Source of the DNA: Cylindrodendrum hubeiense
Taxonomy: Eukaryota; Ascomycota; Sordariomycetes; Hypocreales; Nectriaceae
NCBI GenBank assembly: GCA_014621425.1
Contig: JAANBB010000151.1
Span: 17,836 to 81,835 of the forward strand
DNA length: 64,000 nucleotides
Direction of reading: 5' to 3'
Shown: positions 10,810 through 22,733 of the stretch, piece by piece
How the letters are laid out: the number at the start of each line of letters is the position of its first letter
Numbering within the stretch: position 1 is the first letter of the stretch
Translations under genes and position numbers: made by a program
The notes under the pieces: generated by a model
Told to the model about the DNA's origin: nothing
Database searches by the model: none
What the model saw: the letters and a program-made list of their open reading frames with translations, nothing else

Positions 10810-13800
10810 ATGGCCTCATCGCTGGCTTCCGACAAGCCCAGCCTGCCCGCCCCCGGCGCCGCGGCCCACGACCCCTTCGTCACGTCCACGGCCACGCCCG
10901 CACCCGCCCACCACCGCTACTCGAATTTCGACAATGACCTCTTCATCGCCGGTCCTGCTTCCTCCCCTAAGCAGGCGAAGCGCGCCCTCGAGGCTCACCT
11001 TGCCGAGACGGAGCGTCGCCTCGAGGAAGCCGGGAAATTAGGCACTGCCCTAGTCTCTCAGCGCAAGACCCTTACCGAGCGACTTCAGGAGGTCGACAAG
11101 TTGCAAGCCGAAGGCGAGCTCAACCCCGAGCTGCGCCAGAAGCTCGTCGAGATTGAAAAGGAGTACAACAACCTCGCGAGAGAGTCCGCCAGGGCTTTCT
11201 TGCCCAAACAGAGAGTCCCCAGCAATGAGGCTAATCCCAACTCCCCATTTGCGCCCGAGAGCAGGAGCGGCAGGGTAAGTGTCATGCCATTTCTCTCAAC
11301 CCCCCTAATGACCATTTGATTGACCTTCTCTCTCACCACAGCGTTCCGTCAGCCCATCCAAATTCGAGAGCCAAGCTACAGGATCCCCCACCAAGCTTAG
11401 TGTGCCCAATCGAAAGATCCGCAATCAGCCCTCGAACCGCGTCCACGATATCGAGTTCGCCGCCGAGATCAGCACATCCCTCATCGCCCAGGTCCGCAAC
11501 CTACAAGCCTTGCTCTCCGAGCGAGATGAGGAGGTCAAGGACCTCAAGGTCGACAAGTCGAAGATCGAGATCGAGTCCGAAAACTTCCAGCAGCGCGCCA
11601 AGTCCCTTGACGAGAGCGAGAACCGCTACAAGGAAGAGAATTGGAACCTGGAGACGAAGCTTCAGGAGCTCACAACCCAGCAAAAAGAAGCTGCTGATCG
11701 CGAGAAGAGACTTACCCAGTCCCTTAACGTGACCAACACCGAGAAGGTGTCTGCCCAGAGGGAGCTTGACGAGGTCAAGGTTACCCACGCCAGATTGGTC
11801 GAGGAACATGCCGCCGCCGTTCGAAACCACGACATCGAGCTGGGAACAGTTAAGCGGAAAATTGGCATGGCCGAGGGCGAGCGTGCTGCCATGCAACGCA
11901 GGATTGATGACCTCACTGGCCAGAACCAGGAATTGGCTAGGGCCTTCTCTACGCAACGGGCTAGAGTCCTGTCCATGGAGTCCAACCCACGCCCCAGCGA
12001 TGACGACTTCGAGTCGGCTGGCGATCAGGTCACACCTGAACACTCTCCTCCTCAATCACCGATCAAGGGAACTCCCAGACATGCCATGCTTGAGACGGAA
12101 ACCATGAAGTCATCCCTGCACCATGCTCAGCGTACCATCCAGAGCCAGCGAGGTCTGCTCCACCGAGAGAAGACCGAGAAGTTGGAGCTCAGGCGAATCA
12201 TTCAAGACCTCCGCGATGACCTGGAGAAGGCCAGGACCGAGGCCAGCGAAACTCGTGCCAGCAAACGTGCCCACAAGAAGGAATCCAAGGAATTTAAGAA
12301 GCCACCCCGTCTCCTAGGAAGCTTCCGCTCTAGCAGGCAAGAGGTTATTCATGATGACCCTGAGTGGGAAGACCAGGGAGATGTATCTCCTCGGGCATCA
12401 AGCTCTCCCATGACTGCCAGCACCATCACCGTCAGGCATCAGGCCGGGGATTCATTCCCTCCTACTGACGCCAGCGATCGCTTCGACACCGCCAACGAGG
12501 CCAGCGAATCAGCCTTTGAGACTGCCAACGAGCGAGGCACCGAGACCGAAGATTTCCAGACCGTCAACGAAGAGTTCTCTGGTAGCGATGCCGAGACTGA
12601 GACCGAGGGCACGTCCCGTGGCTTTGGCAGAATGAGGCAGCCTCCGAACCTTCCTTCTGGCATGTCCCGACATGCTTCTCGACACTCTTTCCATAGCACT
12701 GCATCGACCTCTGCAGATGAGGATGACTTCCCTAACCTTAGGACTCCCACCGGTACAATCTCCTCTCAGAGAAGCAACCGTTTCCGCCTTAGCCGTGGCA
12801 TCCTTAACCGCTCCTCACGACAAGCCAGCGAGGAACCGAACCTTCAGAGCAGCCCTGCCAGCTTTGCCAGCAGCACAGGAGGAACACCTCAGGGAGGCCA
12901 GAGTCTCTTTGCTGAGCTCCAAGACTTTGATGGTAGCGACGACGAGTCGGTTGATACGCACACCCCGAGTCGAAGGGGTGCCCGCTCTGGTACTCCCGGT
13001 TCGATTGGTCGGCCATTCTCACCACCACCTCCCATCCCGGCCCTTCCCAAGGTTGTCATGGTTGACTCCGGTGTCATGACGGATCCCGTCAAGATCGGCC
13101 CAGCCCGAATTGGAGTTGAGACCTCACCATTCCTTCACGCTGGTTTCATGACAGAGGATGTATCGCAACCTGGTTCTCCTGTTAGCGTGATCGCAGCCGA
13201 CCGCCCTAGGTCTATGGCATCCGTCGTGGACGCATCTGGCGAACGCTCTGTTCCATCTTGGCCTGTCGATGACCTCGTTGACAGTTCCCGACCGGTGTCT
13301 ATGTCTTATAGCGATGCTGGAGCGCAACACGACCCTGACATGGAGAAGAAACTTGCTCAGTTCCCTGCTCCCCCAACTATGTCGCCGATTTTGCCGCCTA
13401 CCTTGAGCATGTCCTCGTTAGCATTCGAGAACGTGGAGCCCCGAGAAGAGATTGTGGTGCCTCCCACCCCCGCGGCCCTTTCGCTCACTTCAATCTTCAA
13501 CGAGAGCGTTGAGCCTGTGGCCGAACCCGAAATCCCTCCTCCGGACTTGAGTTTGACAACCATCGTCGCCGAAAACCTCGAGCCCGTGGCGGAGCCCGAG
13601 GTTCCCCCTCCGGATTTGACGCTTGACAGCCATCATTGCCTGAGTAACTCTTGAACCCGTAGCGGAGCCCGAGATTCCTCCTCCGGATTTGAGCTTGACA
13701 GCCATCATTGCCGAAAATCTTGAACCCGTGGCAGAGCCCGAGATTCCTCCTCCGGATTTGAGCCTGACAACCATCGTCACCGAAAACCTGGAGCCTGTGG

Positions 13801-16800
13801 CAGAGCCTGAGATCCCTCCTCCTGACCTCAGCCTTTCGAGCATCCTTTCACAAAATCTCCAACCTGTGGCCGAGCCGGAGATTCCCCTGCCTGACCTTAG
13901 CTTATCCACCATTGTCGCTGAGGATCATGCACCTGTGGCTATTCCCCCACCCCAGCTCAGCCTCACAGGCATCTTTGCTGAGAACTTGGAGCCTGTGGCC
14001 GAGCCTGAGGTCCCTCCTCCGGACCTGAGCTTGTCTGTTATTCATGGCGAGAATGTCGAGCCTGTGGCCGAGCCTGAGGTTCCTCTTCCAGGCTTGAGCT
14101 TGTCTGTCATTTTTGGCGAGAATGTCGAGCCTGTGGCTGAGCCAGAGAAGCCTTTGCCGGACTTGTCTTTGACGACAATCTACGCAGAGGAACTGAAGCC
14201 AATCGCCGAACCAGAAGCACCTCTCCCAGAGTTGACTCTGACATCGGTATTTGCTGAGCAGCTTGAGCCTGTGAGCGAGCCAGAGATCCCTGTGCCTGAG
14301 TTGAGCTTCGCCACAATTGCTTCCGAGGAACTGGAACCACTGGCCGAACCCCAGACGCCCCCTCCGGCCTTGACATTTACATCGGTTCTTACTGAGATTG
14401 TCGAGCCCGTCTTCGAACCTGAGGTTCCAGCGCCGGCTTTGAGCCTGTCCACTATTTGTGGGGAGTCTGTTGAGCCTGTAGCTGAACCTGAAGTCCTACC
14501 CATGCTTGTGGTACCTCCAGTTCCGTCATTGAGCATGTCTGAGATTCTGAGAGAACATGTTGAGCCAATTGCCATTAAGGCACCTGAACTCAGCATGTCG
14601 AGCATTTCTCGAGAGCACGTTGAGCCTGTCTCCCCTGTTGCTCCATCTGCGCCTGAACTCAGCTTGTCGAGCATTTCACGAGAGCACGTTGAGCCTATCT
14701 CCCCTGTGGTTCCATCTGTGCCCGAACTCAGCATGTCAACCATTTTGGGCGAGCACGTGGAACCAATTGCTGAGCCTGTACCCGAGCCTGTCATTGTCCC
14801 TGCACCGGAGCTTAGCTTGTCGACTATCTTGGGAGAGCATCTTGAGCCTGTTGCGGAGCCGGAGCCCCCTGCTCTTCTCCTCAGCATGTCAACCATCTTT
14901 GGAGAGCATGTGGAGCCAATTACTGAGCCCGAGCCAATTGTTACTGAACTCACCATCTCGTCCATTCAGGGCGAGCACATTGAGCCCATTGCTCTCAAGG
15001 CGCCGGATCTCGCACTCTCCTCTATTGGTGCGGAAGAAATCCAGCCGGTCATGGAATCAGTTGTTCCTCCGGCAGCACTGAACCTCTCATCAATTTATGC
15101 TGAGCATTGCGAGCCAAGGGAGGAACCTCAGCTTATTCCCACTCCAGTTAAGCTGGCTTACTCTGATCTCTCCACAGAGCAGGTTGAGCCCTTGTCTGAG
15201 CCTGAACCCCTTCCTCTATCCCTAGCCTTGTCTTCCATTGCCACTGAGAACGTCAAGCCTGTTCTTGAGCCTCTGCCCCCGTTGCCTACTCTCGTCATGT
15301 CTTCAATTGCTGCAGAGGGAGTTGAGCCCATTGCCCCCGTGCACAAGAAATTCATTCCCCCATCCTTTGGGTTCTCTGCCATCGAATCCATCGAAACGCA
15401 GCCCGTTTCACCACGAAGCCCTTGGAGGGATGGCTTTATTATTCCAAGAGACATGAGCTCCCCCTTCCTCGAGAGAGACATCCCTGAGACACCAACTCAC
15501 AGATCGCTTGGTCGCACCAAGCAGAGAGATGCCTCGCCCATCATCGCCGAAGATGAGACAAGACAATCTCCTCGGGACACACCAGAGGCAGAGACGCCCG
15601 AGTCCCAGCAGCCATTCAAGGAAATCTCGACCAATTCTAATGCCCGCCCATCCCGCAAGGCTCTCCCGACCAGCGATCAAGGCGCACAGACTGCCTTGAC
15701 AGCTGATGCCATCGATTCCATGCTTAAGGCCAAGTCTCAGCCCGCCTTTAGCCTCGAGAAGAACATGTCAATCGGTAGTTTCGGAACTCCTGGAACTACT
15801 GGCACCTCTGGCACAGTTAGAATCCGTCGATCGCAAGAAAGCTTTGGAAGCCCCATCCGCAACAAGGGAAAGTTTATCGACGATGCCTTCGAATCTAGTC
15901 CTATGCCTCGACCTGGTAGCTCTGCAAGTGGTAGGACATCTCTCTGTGATGCCCCTCCTCTGCCTGCTAACCATCGCCAAGTTATCGAAGCTGCGCGAAC
16001 TGGCTCGTCTCACGGCATGCAAACCAACATGGGACCTCCTCTGTGGCCCGCTTCTGCCCTGAAGCAACGACCAAGCACGCCAACCCAGACCACGTCCCTG
16101 CTGTCTACCCGTGGCACACCGACTCCTCGTGCTGTTCGGAACGGAGGATACGACAACATGGAAATCCCCTCGCCCACAAAACTTGGCGCAATATCGAGAA
16201 AGTCTTCTGCTTCGTCTTTCGCATCAGAACTCGATTCTCGATTCAACATGCGTCCTGGCGAGGTCGGACTTGCTGGGTTCGGGCCTAACACCGATCCTCG
16301 TATGATCCAGGCCATCACTCAGACCATGATTGGAGAGTACTTGTGGAAATACACCCGCAAGACTGGCCGTGGAGAGATGTCAGAGAACCGACACCGACGT
16401 TACTTCTGGGTCCACCCGTACACGAGGACACTGTACTGGAGTGATCGGGATCCCTCAACTGCTGGACGTGCTGAGCTGAAGGCGAAGAGTGTTCCTATTG
16501 AGGCTGTCCGGGTTGTAACTGATGACAACCCCATGCCTCCAGGACTCCATCGCAAGAGCTTGGTGATCATTTCTCCTGGAAGGACCATCAAGTTCACTTG
16601 CACCACTGGTCAACGACACGAGACTTGGTTCAACGCACTCTCCTATCTCCTTCTCCGCACCAATAACGATGCCCAGTCTGATATCGACGAGATTGGAGGC
16701 AACATCACCCGCGAAGATGTGGATGAGTTTAACCCTCAGCTTGGCCGACGTGTCACAAATGGCACTCAGCCACGAGCGCCCCCTTCTCTATCGTCATATA

Positions 16801-17285
16801 ACTCCCGCACAACCCGCAACGAGTCGCCTGCTGTTGGCATGTCTATGAACATCCCGACACTGGTTCCCACGCCAAAGAATGCCCAGCGCCCATCGATAGG
16901 AACCTTGAGCAAGCTTAGCGGCTACTGGAAAGGCAGCCAGCTGTCGGGTTCCTTAACTCGACGTGGTGGCCGGGCCGTCAGTGGGCAGGATGTGGGTATC
17001 TACGAAGCGAGTGAGGCCCACGATAGCGCCGAGGACGTGCGAGAAATGATCGAGCGTCAAGATAGGGAATCAGACCGTCTCGAGAATGTGCGGGCATGCT
17101 GCGATGGTGAGCACAAACCGATAATAACTATGACCGAAACCCGTTTACTAACTCAGTCTCTAGGCAAGCATGACGTTAGCACTCTGCCACACCTTGGAAA
17201 GCGAGGCCGTCCGAGCAACCACCACACCCATTCCCATCCGGGATTCTTGACGACACCCATGGCATCCATGCGCGCCCGGGCGTAA
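10810..17285 (+). CDS. apsA: ApsA/Num1-type cortical anchor protein, frame broken in the repeat domain
   Basis: Exon 1 is 10810-11274, intron 1 is 11275-11341 (GTAAGT...CACAG), and a 57-nt in-frame intron lies at 17107-17163. The protein anchors dynein/mitochondria at the cell cortex and positions nuclei. Order of parts: coiled coil from about residue 60 to 360; Ser/Thr/acidic linker; about 28 tandem repeats of about 23 residues (consensus EPVAEPEIPPPDLSLSTI plus AENL) over about 13435-15350; and a C-terminal Mcp5-type PH domain (about 16310-16680, starting IQAITQTMIGEYLWKYTRK). Near 13619-13655 the frame from exon 2 ends in a stop; the PH-containing frame resumes one phase over and itself has a TGA at 13641. 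Translated as given, the protein would lose the second half of its repeats and the PH domain. Recent inactivation, assembly error in the repeats, or an unrecognised splice are all possible. Confidence 0.85.
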
Positions 17286-18959
17286 ACCTACCGGCTTCAA
17301 CTGTTGATCGAAGCCCCAACAAGTTTAATCAACGGCTGTCATATCCATGACTCCAAAACTATAATCTTCATGTCCCTCGCTAGACAACCTACCAACTGTT
17401 ATGACCACAACATCCTCACGGAACTTTCACGATACTGATGATTTCTTTACAACTCTCGTGGATCCTCGGCACCGAACCAGGACCACAACTTATGAGTCGC
17501 CTTGGAGGCTTAATCCAAACCCTAGCCAAAACCTATTGGCCTACGACGTGTCACGTCTTTTCTTTTTCTACAATTTCCTAAACTGTCGAACTTAATCCAA
17601 AAAACCGGAAAAAAATCGCAACAACCAGCCGTCGTCACCGGAAGATGTCATGGCAATCCTTTATTTTACGCCACTATTAGTCGAACCAGCGACTGGGAAG
17701 CAGGGGCACAAGGGAGTTTGTCTTTCTCTGCCAAGGAGGTGGTGATAGTATTATTTCTGCCACCCCTTGGATGTACTACGCGGCGTCTTGTTCCTGTACG
17801 AGTCGACTGCTGTAATGCTATTGTGGCTAGGTTCTGTCTTTTCATGCAGGCAACACAACACACAAACAATGTTTTTTTTTAGTGGAACAGATTGCGCAAT
17901 GTCAAGATACCAGGTGGTAGATGGACAGGCGAGTTGGTGTGGAATGGAGGAGTGAAGCGCGCAGTTAGATGATGGGCTGTACTGGAGATAGTTTGCGACG
18001 GGAGCATTGATGACTGAATGATACTTCTCTTCCTTATTGTTGCCTTGTGGTCTTTCATGGTCTGGTGACGTTGTGAAATGGATTTATGTTGTTAGTGAGC
18101 CAACAAGATGATCCCTCTTGAGTACACCTAGTGCCTTCCTAGACACAGGGGCAGTCGATTCGATGTAACAAAGTAGGTACCATACGGTTATCATGTCCGG
18201 AGGATTGGTCAATATCGCAGAAGTACTGACTTTTCGACTTGTTGATCCTAGCTGCAATCAAGCATCAAGTGACAAGTTCCTCAGGGGCGGCGGGTCAACT
18301 TAGCAATGGGGATCGACATTGATTAAGATCGACCTAACTGTACTTGATCAAGTCCAGTTGAATCTCTGCACACCACTTCGCCCTGTTCGCGAGTGCCGCC
18401 CGGACTAGGATGTTCAGTTGGTCGGCCTCCCGCATGCATGTTTGACAATGCAGCCGAACCCTACGGGAGCCTAACGCGCGCAACCAAATGCGAAGCGACG
18501 CAAGACAACGCAATATTGCTTCTGTATGGGGGAATTATAAAACTCTGGCGACACGTGGCGTGTATTTACAGTCACCCGCCGTCGAAGGCGGCAGATCGCG
18601 TGCCGTTCGTGACCAACGAACCTGTTGGCAGGCGAAGATGGAGGGGGGGAAGTGAAGACGAGGCTGCGCGGTGCAGCTCTGGCTGATGGACATGAGATGA
18701 TGTGTCTATATTACCGGATGTAACCCGTTGGGAGACGATACTGGCTATCTTGGACCTCTTCTAAACAGCGGCGATTCTCCATTCTCCAACAATTCTCCGT
18801 CCTCCAGCGATTCTCTCCGTCCTCCAGCGATTCTCTCCGTCCTCCAGCGATTCTCTCCGTCCTCCAGCGATTCTCTCCATCCTCTAACGATTCTCTCAGT
18901 CCTCCAACGACTCTCTCCGTCCACCGACTAATGAGTTTAATCCCGACGGACCCGACGGC
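17286..18959. other. apsA 3' flank and intergenic DNA
   Basis: Only short, unsupported open frames on both strands. Besides the minisatellite at 18801-18920 nothing recognisable is present. A TAGGTACC element occurs near 18173. Confidence 0.45.
18801..18920. repeat. 20-nt minisatellite, 6 copies, just upstream of a gene
   Basis: Six in-register 20-nt units (CCTCCAGCGATTCTCTCCGT). The first four are near-identical and the last two are diverged; degenerate half-copies flank the 5' side from about 18775. The array ends 40 bp before the start codon at 18960, so it probably lies in the promoter or 5' UTR. Confidence 0.95.
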
Positions 18960-20783
18960 ATGACTGAAAAAACAGAGAAGGGCAAGAAGGCCGTGACTTC
19001 TGGAAAGGACAAACAAACACAAGCTACATCAGGTTCCCAACAAGCAAGTGGACAAGGCTTCGTGGCAAGATTTCAGAAGCTCTACAGCGACTTTGACGAG
19101 CTACGCAAGGAAGGGGCCGGCATACAGGCCTACGATGATATTTGCAGCCAGCTGATAAATGCCAAGAAAGAACTCGAGGACGGGAAGCAAGAAATCTCTG
19201 GCCTGCAGACCGAGATTAAAAGGCTCAGGGGAGAAAACGAGTCCGTAGTCCAGGTGTTCGAGGGCAGATACAAAACTTGGGACACAGTTAAGAATCAGCA
19301 CGAGAAAAATGCCGAAGAGCTCGATGCATTGAGAGACTCTGCTAAAAGGGACCACAAGGCAGCTATAGATGCAAGGCAACGATCAGATCAACTCCAGCAA
19401 GAAGCCGACAAGCACAAGAGACAGGTGAAGGACTTAAAAAAAGACAAGTCAGACCTACAAGAGGAAGTTGAACTCATAGATCTCCAGCTCAAGAAAAAGG
19501 GATCTGAGCTCAAGAAGAAAGGAGTCGAGCTAAACAAATGCCGGGAGACACTGCAGGAGCTGCGTACAAATCTGGGGCTGCAGCCGTTGGATGTCGAGGC
19601 GACGTGAGAATTGTCTCTGACTTAACACCATACCCAACGATTACTGACTGTAATTACAGGAGAGAGCGTTTTGAGAGATTGGCAAATGGCTTGCATGACC
19701 TCGTCTGGAACCATTTCAATCGAACCATTCCCAACTCTGGTGTAAGCCGCGAGGTTTGTCCAGTTGTTTGGCGGAGCTGACAAGGCTGTCTAGGCCCTGA
19801 TCGATGTTTCTGGCTCTGCGCTGTCATGGATCCCACAGGTAGCATCCGAATCAAAGGTGGCACAGTGTATCAGATGTGCCTTTGCCGAGGCCGTCATTGC
19901 GCAACAGTTGTCGGCGAGCATCTTTCAAGATGTCTACCTCGTGGACGATACCGCTAAGGCCCATCTGAAGGGGCTCATCCTGGCCCTAGAGGAGTGGCTG
20001 GATGCAGCGCATCCGTTACCAGCAACGATAATTAGATGCCAGATAGCAAAAATCTCGGACGGTTCACGAAAGGTAAAGGAGGTGCCCGGCCAGGCCGCCT
20101 CGGCTGTCCGGTCCATCCTCAGCCCATGGCTTCATGAAGACCAAACACAAGAGGAACTTTTTACCCAAGGGCTGGAGGGGTTGTTTGCCGATGCTTTAAA
20201 ACTTTGGCAGAGACTCCAAAGGACCCGTCAGCGAGCATATGCGGTTACCGACCCGAGTTCTGCAGATTGGGATCCCGAGGAAGACGCGAAACCGCATTAC
20301 GATGGCGAAACGCTACGAGAAGGTGACGGCCGATCTCAGCAGCAGACCCCACAAGACACATACGGATTCCCAATAGGAGTGCTCTTCCCGAAGATTTTCA
20401 TGGTTAATGATAACCAGGACAACAACATCGAATCAGGGGACTACAGCCAGCCTCTCTTCCATGGCTTCGCACTGTTCAGCACGCAGGGGGCCGTTCTGGC
20501 CGCGAGAAGTGAGGGGGCGCCGCGACAGACCCCGCAGAGGTCGAATACGAATGCCGGCAAGCGACGTTCTCTCGATTATGGACGGCGAGGCACGGGGCCG
20601 GCGCCAATGGAGATGCCGCAAAGCAGGGGGCCGGCGGTGGAGGCCGGCGGTGGCGAGAGGTCGTACTCCCGTCGGACAGCATCGCAATCTTCCAGAGCGA
20701 GGGAAACGATGACCGAGTCGTTGCTGTCGATGAGAAGTCAGAGATCTGGGAGTGGAGTTGGGAGTGGAGTTGGTAGTGGGTAG
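18960..20783 (+). CDS. Coiled-coil fungal protein of unknown function
   Basis: Three exons, 18960-19603, 19660-19741 and 19794-20783, are joined over 56- and 52-nt introns with GTGAGA and GTAAGC donors, giving about 571 residues. The N-terminal 25 residues are Lys/Gln/Ser-rich. Residues ~35-215 are strongly heptad-like (long Lys/Glu/Leu/Gln stretches), i.e. a coiled coil. The middle part (about 216-430) looks globular and alpha-helical (RFERLANGLHDLVWNHFNRT; LKGLILALEEWLDAAHPL). The C-terminal ~100 residues are disordered, Arg/Ser/Gly-rich, ending in SGSGVGSGVGSG. I do not recognise a named family. The pattern resembles fungal-specific proteins with an N-terminal coiled coil and a conserved helical domain. 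Confidence 0.7.
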
Positions 20784-22733
20784 GAACTGAACTGTCACAG
20801 TCTTTGGGTTGGAGTAGTCTCTCGAAGCGTACAAGGGTGTTATACATATGATAATCACCTATGTCTTGTCGGCCTATGAGTCAGTGACAGAACAAACGTA
20901 TCTAATGGCCGCTCCTCTTCCATTTGATTCTATGAGGCAGGCATTCACATGGGGCTTATCGAGAATGGGCTCTGGATCTAGTGTCCGGAGTTACACAGCA
21001 ACAGAACTTGTGTTTGCTCGACCCCCTCTCATGCAAGAGGCCGAAATGAAGAGAAATTTCACGAGTACTGTGCAGGTTGACGACCCTTTTTTAGACAGGC
21101 TGACCCGTGCCCCTCTTCTTGCCAGGTGGCTCCTCGATCGATGTCGGAATAGATAAATAGGCCTTGCCATCCGCAGAAATGGAGCAGAAAATCTTCCATT
21201 CTTAAACATACAGATATATATATATATCCTTGGCCTTGGCCTTGGGCCTAGGCATTGAGCCTGGCTTCCGGCTTTCCTTTCTACCTATATATTTGGCTCA
21301 ACATTACTTAAAATGTGCAGCCACAGCCATTCTGATCCCACATTATGTTATTGATGTTGTGAACTCTGCCGCAAACGACAGGTTCACACACAACATTCTG
21401 TCCTGCGCTGCGTCGCAGCAAAGGATCAACAAGATGAGTGTGGGGATCCATCACCAGCATCATAGGCGGGAAAAGTTTGGCTGTTCAGATCGTGGCGACT
21501 GCCCCGAGTATATAAAGCGCACTCCTCCAGGTATGTCCCCCCGCGACCATGTTCTAGAGTGAGCACTAACGCCTGGTTATCAGCCTGATGAACCCTCTCT
21601 GGCTTCAGATCGCCTGTCGCTGCTCTCACACAGCGAAAGAGGATCGATGTGGGGGTCAAGATGACTGGTATTAGGGAAGAGAATTGCCGTGGAGGTCGAG
21701 ATGACGGCCACTCAACACGGGGAAGAGGATCGAGGTTGTGTTCGAGATGACTGGCATACGAAAAGGACATGGCGCTTTTTGGACTGCGACGAGAAAGAAG
21801 CTGCTTGTACGTATGATTGTTAGTAAGGCGCATGGAGCCCGCTATCGTAAGCGCAAGATCCGATGAGGTCAAGATGACTGGTATTACGAAAAGTACATGG
21901 CGCTTTTGGAATGAGGCGACGAAGAAGCTGTTTGTACGTATGGTTGTTAGCTAGGCGCGTGAGGCTGAATAGTAGACTTCGTCCTTGACGCCTCGTTGAC
22001 ATGGTGGTGCCGTTGCCTCTGGCGCTTTCGACGACAGCGCCCAGGCTGGGGAAGCAGCCGTCTCTAAACGACCCCTCGATTGCTATGTGATCCGTTCCCG
22101 CAAACTGTACTCGGTACCGAGCCGAGAATGTCTCACAGAGAGTTGAACACAAAGCCGCATCTCGAGGGTTTGGTGTAAGTGGCCGATTCTGAGACACCCG
22201 GGCTCGGCTAAACCTTTCTACCGCCCAGGGACTGGCCTCGCTGCGCTGTATCAGCTTAGCGCTATGTGGCACCTCGACGTGCTCAGGAGCGCCCTGTAAT
22301 TAGCGGGGAAGCCGCCCGGTACAGGGCAGACTCCCCACCACCACCACCACCACCACCACTGATCCGAGGTGGGTTGGTGGGGGCGCCAGAGTTCGTCCCC
22401 TGTGCGGTTAGCCCAGGCAACCTGGCGTATCACATGACGTAGCCCAGGTAGCTCCCCCGGCAGCCCGGCTTACTGTAGTACACCCTAGGTCGGCACCGCT
22501 GTCCCATGATCAACAATCACGGCTGCGTTGTAAGAATGACAACTACACCATCACCGAGCCGTTGAACCTGGCCTCTTCTTCCGCGCTCCCTCCGCGATCC
22601 CTCCGATGCTGCTCTCCGACGCAGATTCCCCCAGCTAGCAAGCAGTTAGGCCACGGAGCCGCCCAAGCCGCCCACGCCGCCGCTGTCCCACCACATCGCC
22701 GCCGAGGGTCCGCCGGCTCCGACCTCTGGAACA
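20784..22733. other. Gene-free region with degenerate direct repeats
   Basis: No convincing gene is present. The plus frame at 20848-21156 lacks domain features. The stretch holds a pair of ~90-bp direct repeats (21741-21962), related short AAGATGACTGG motifs upstream, and a CCA/CAC trinucleotide run at about 22335-22360. The last 250 bp form the TEX2 promoter. Confidence 0.45.
21741..21962. repeat. Imperfect ~90-bp direct repeat pair
   Basis: Copy A (about 21741-21834) and copy B (about 21868-21962) share GATGACTGGYAT...ACGAAAAG...ACATGGCGCTTTT and then AAGAAGCTG.TTGTACGTATG.TTGTTAG, with scattered substitutions and small indels. Two shorter relatives of the first 15 nt occur at about 21653-21675 and 21694-21710. 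No terminal inverted repeats or coding potential were seen. Confidence 0.75.

Noticed and set aside
13644..13662. GTAACT...GTAG as an intron rescuing apsA
   Set aside because: The segment is only 19 nt, too short for spliceosomal removal.
13600..13700. Programmed frameshift in apsA
   Set aside because: No slippery heptamer or structure is evident and both frames are stopped locally, so a lesion or sequence error is more economical.
18711..19022. Minus-strand frame with repeated Asn-Arg-Trp-Arg-Thr-Glu units
   Set aside because: Produced by the 20-nt minisatellite and antisense to the start of the coiled-coil gene.
20848..21156. 102-codon plus-strand frame downstream of the coiled-coil gene
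   Set aside because: No domain, signal peptide or conserved feature and no supporting exon structure.
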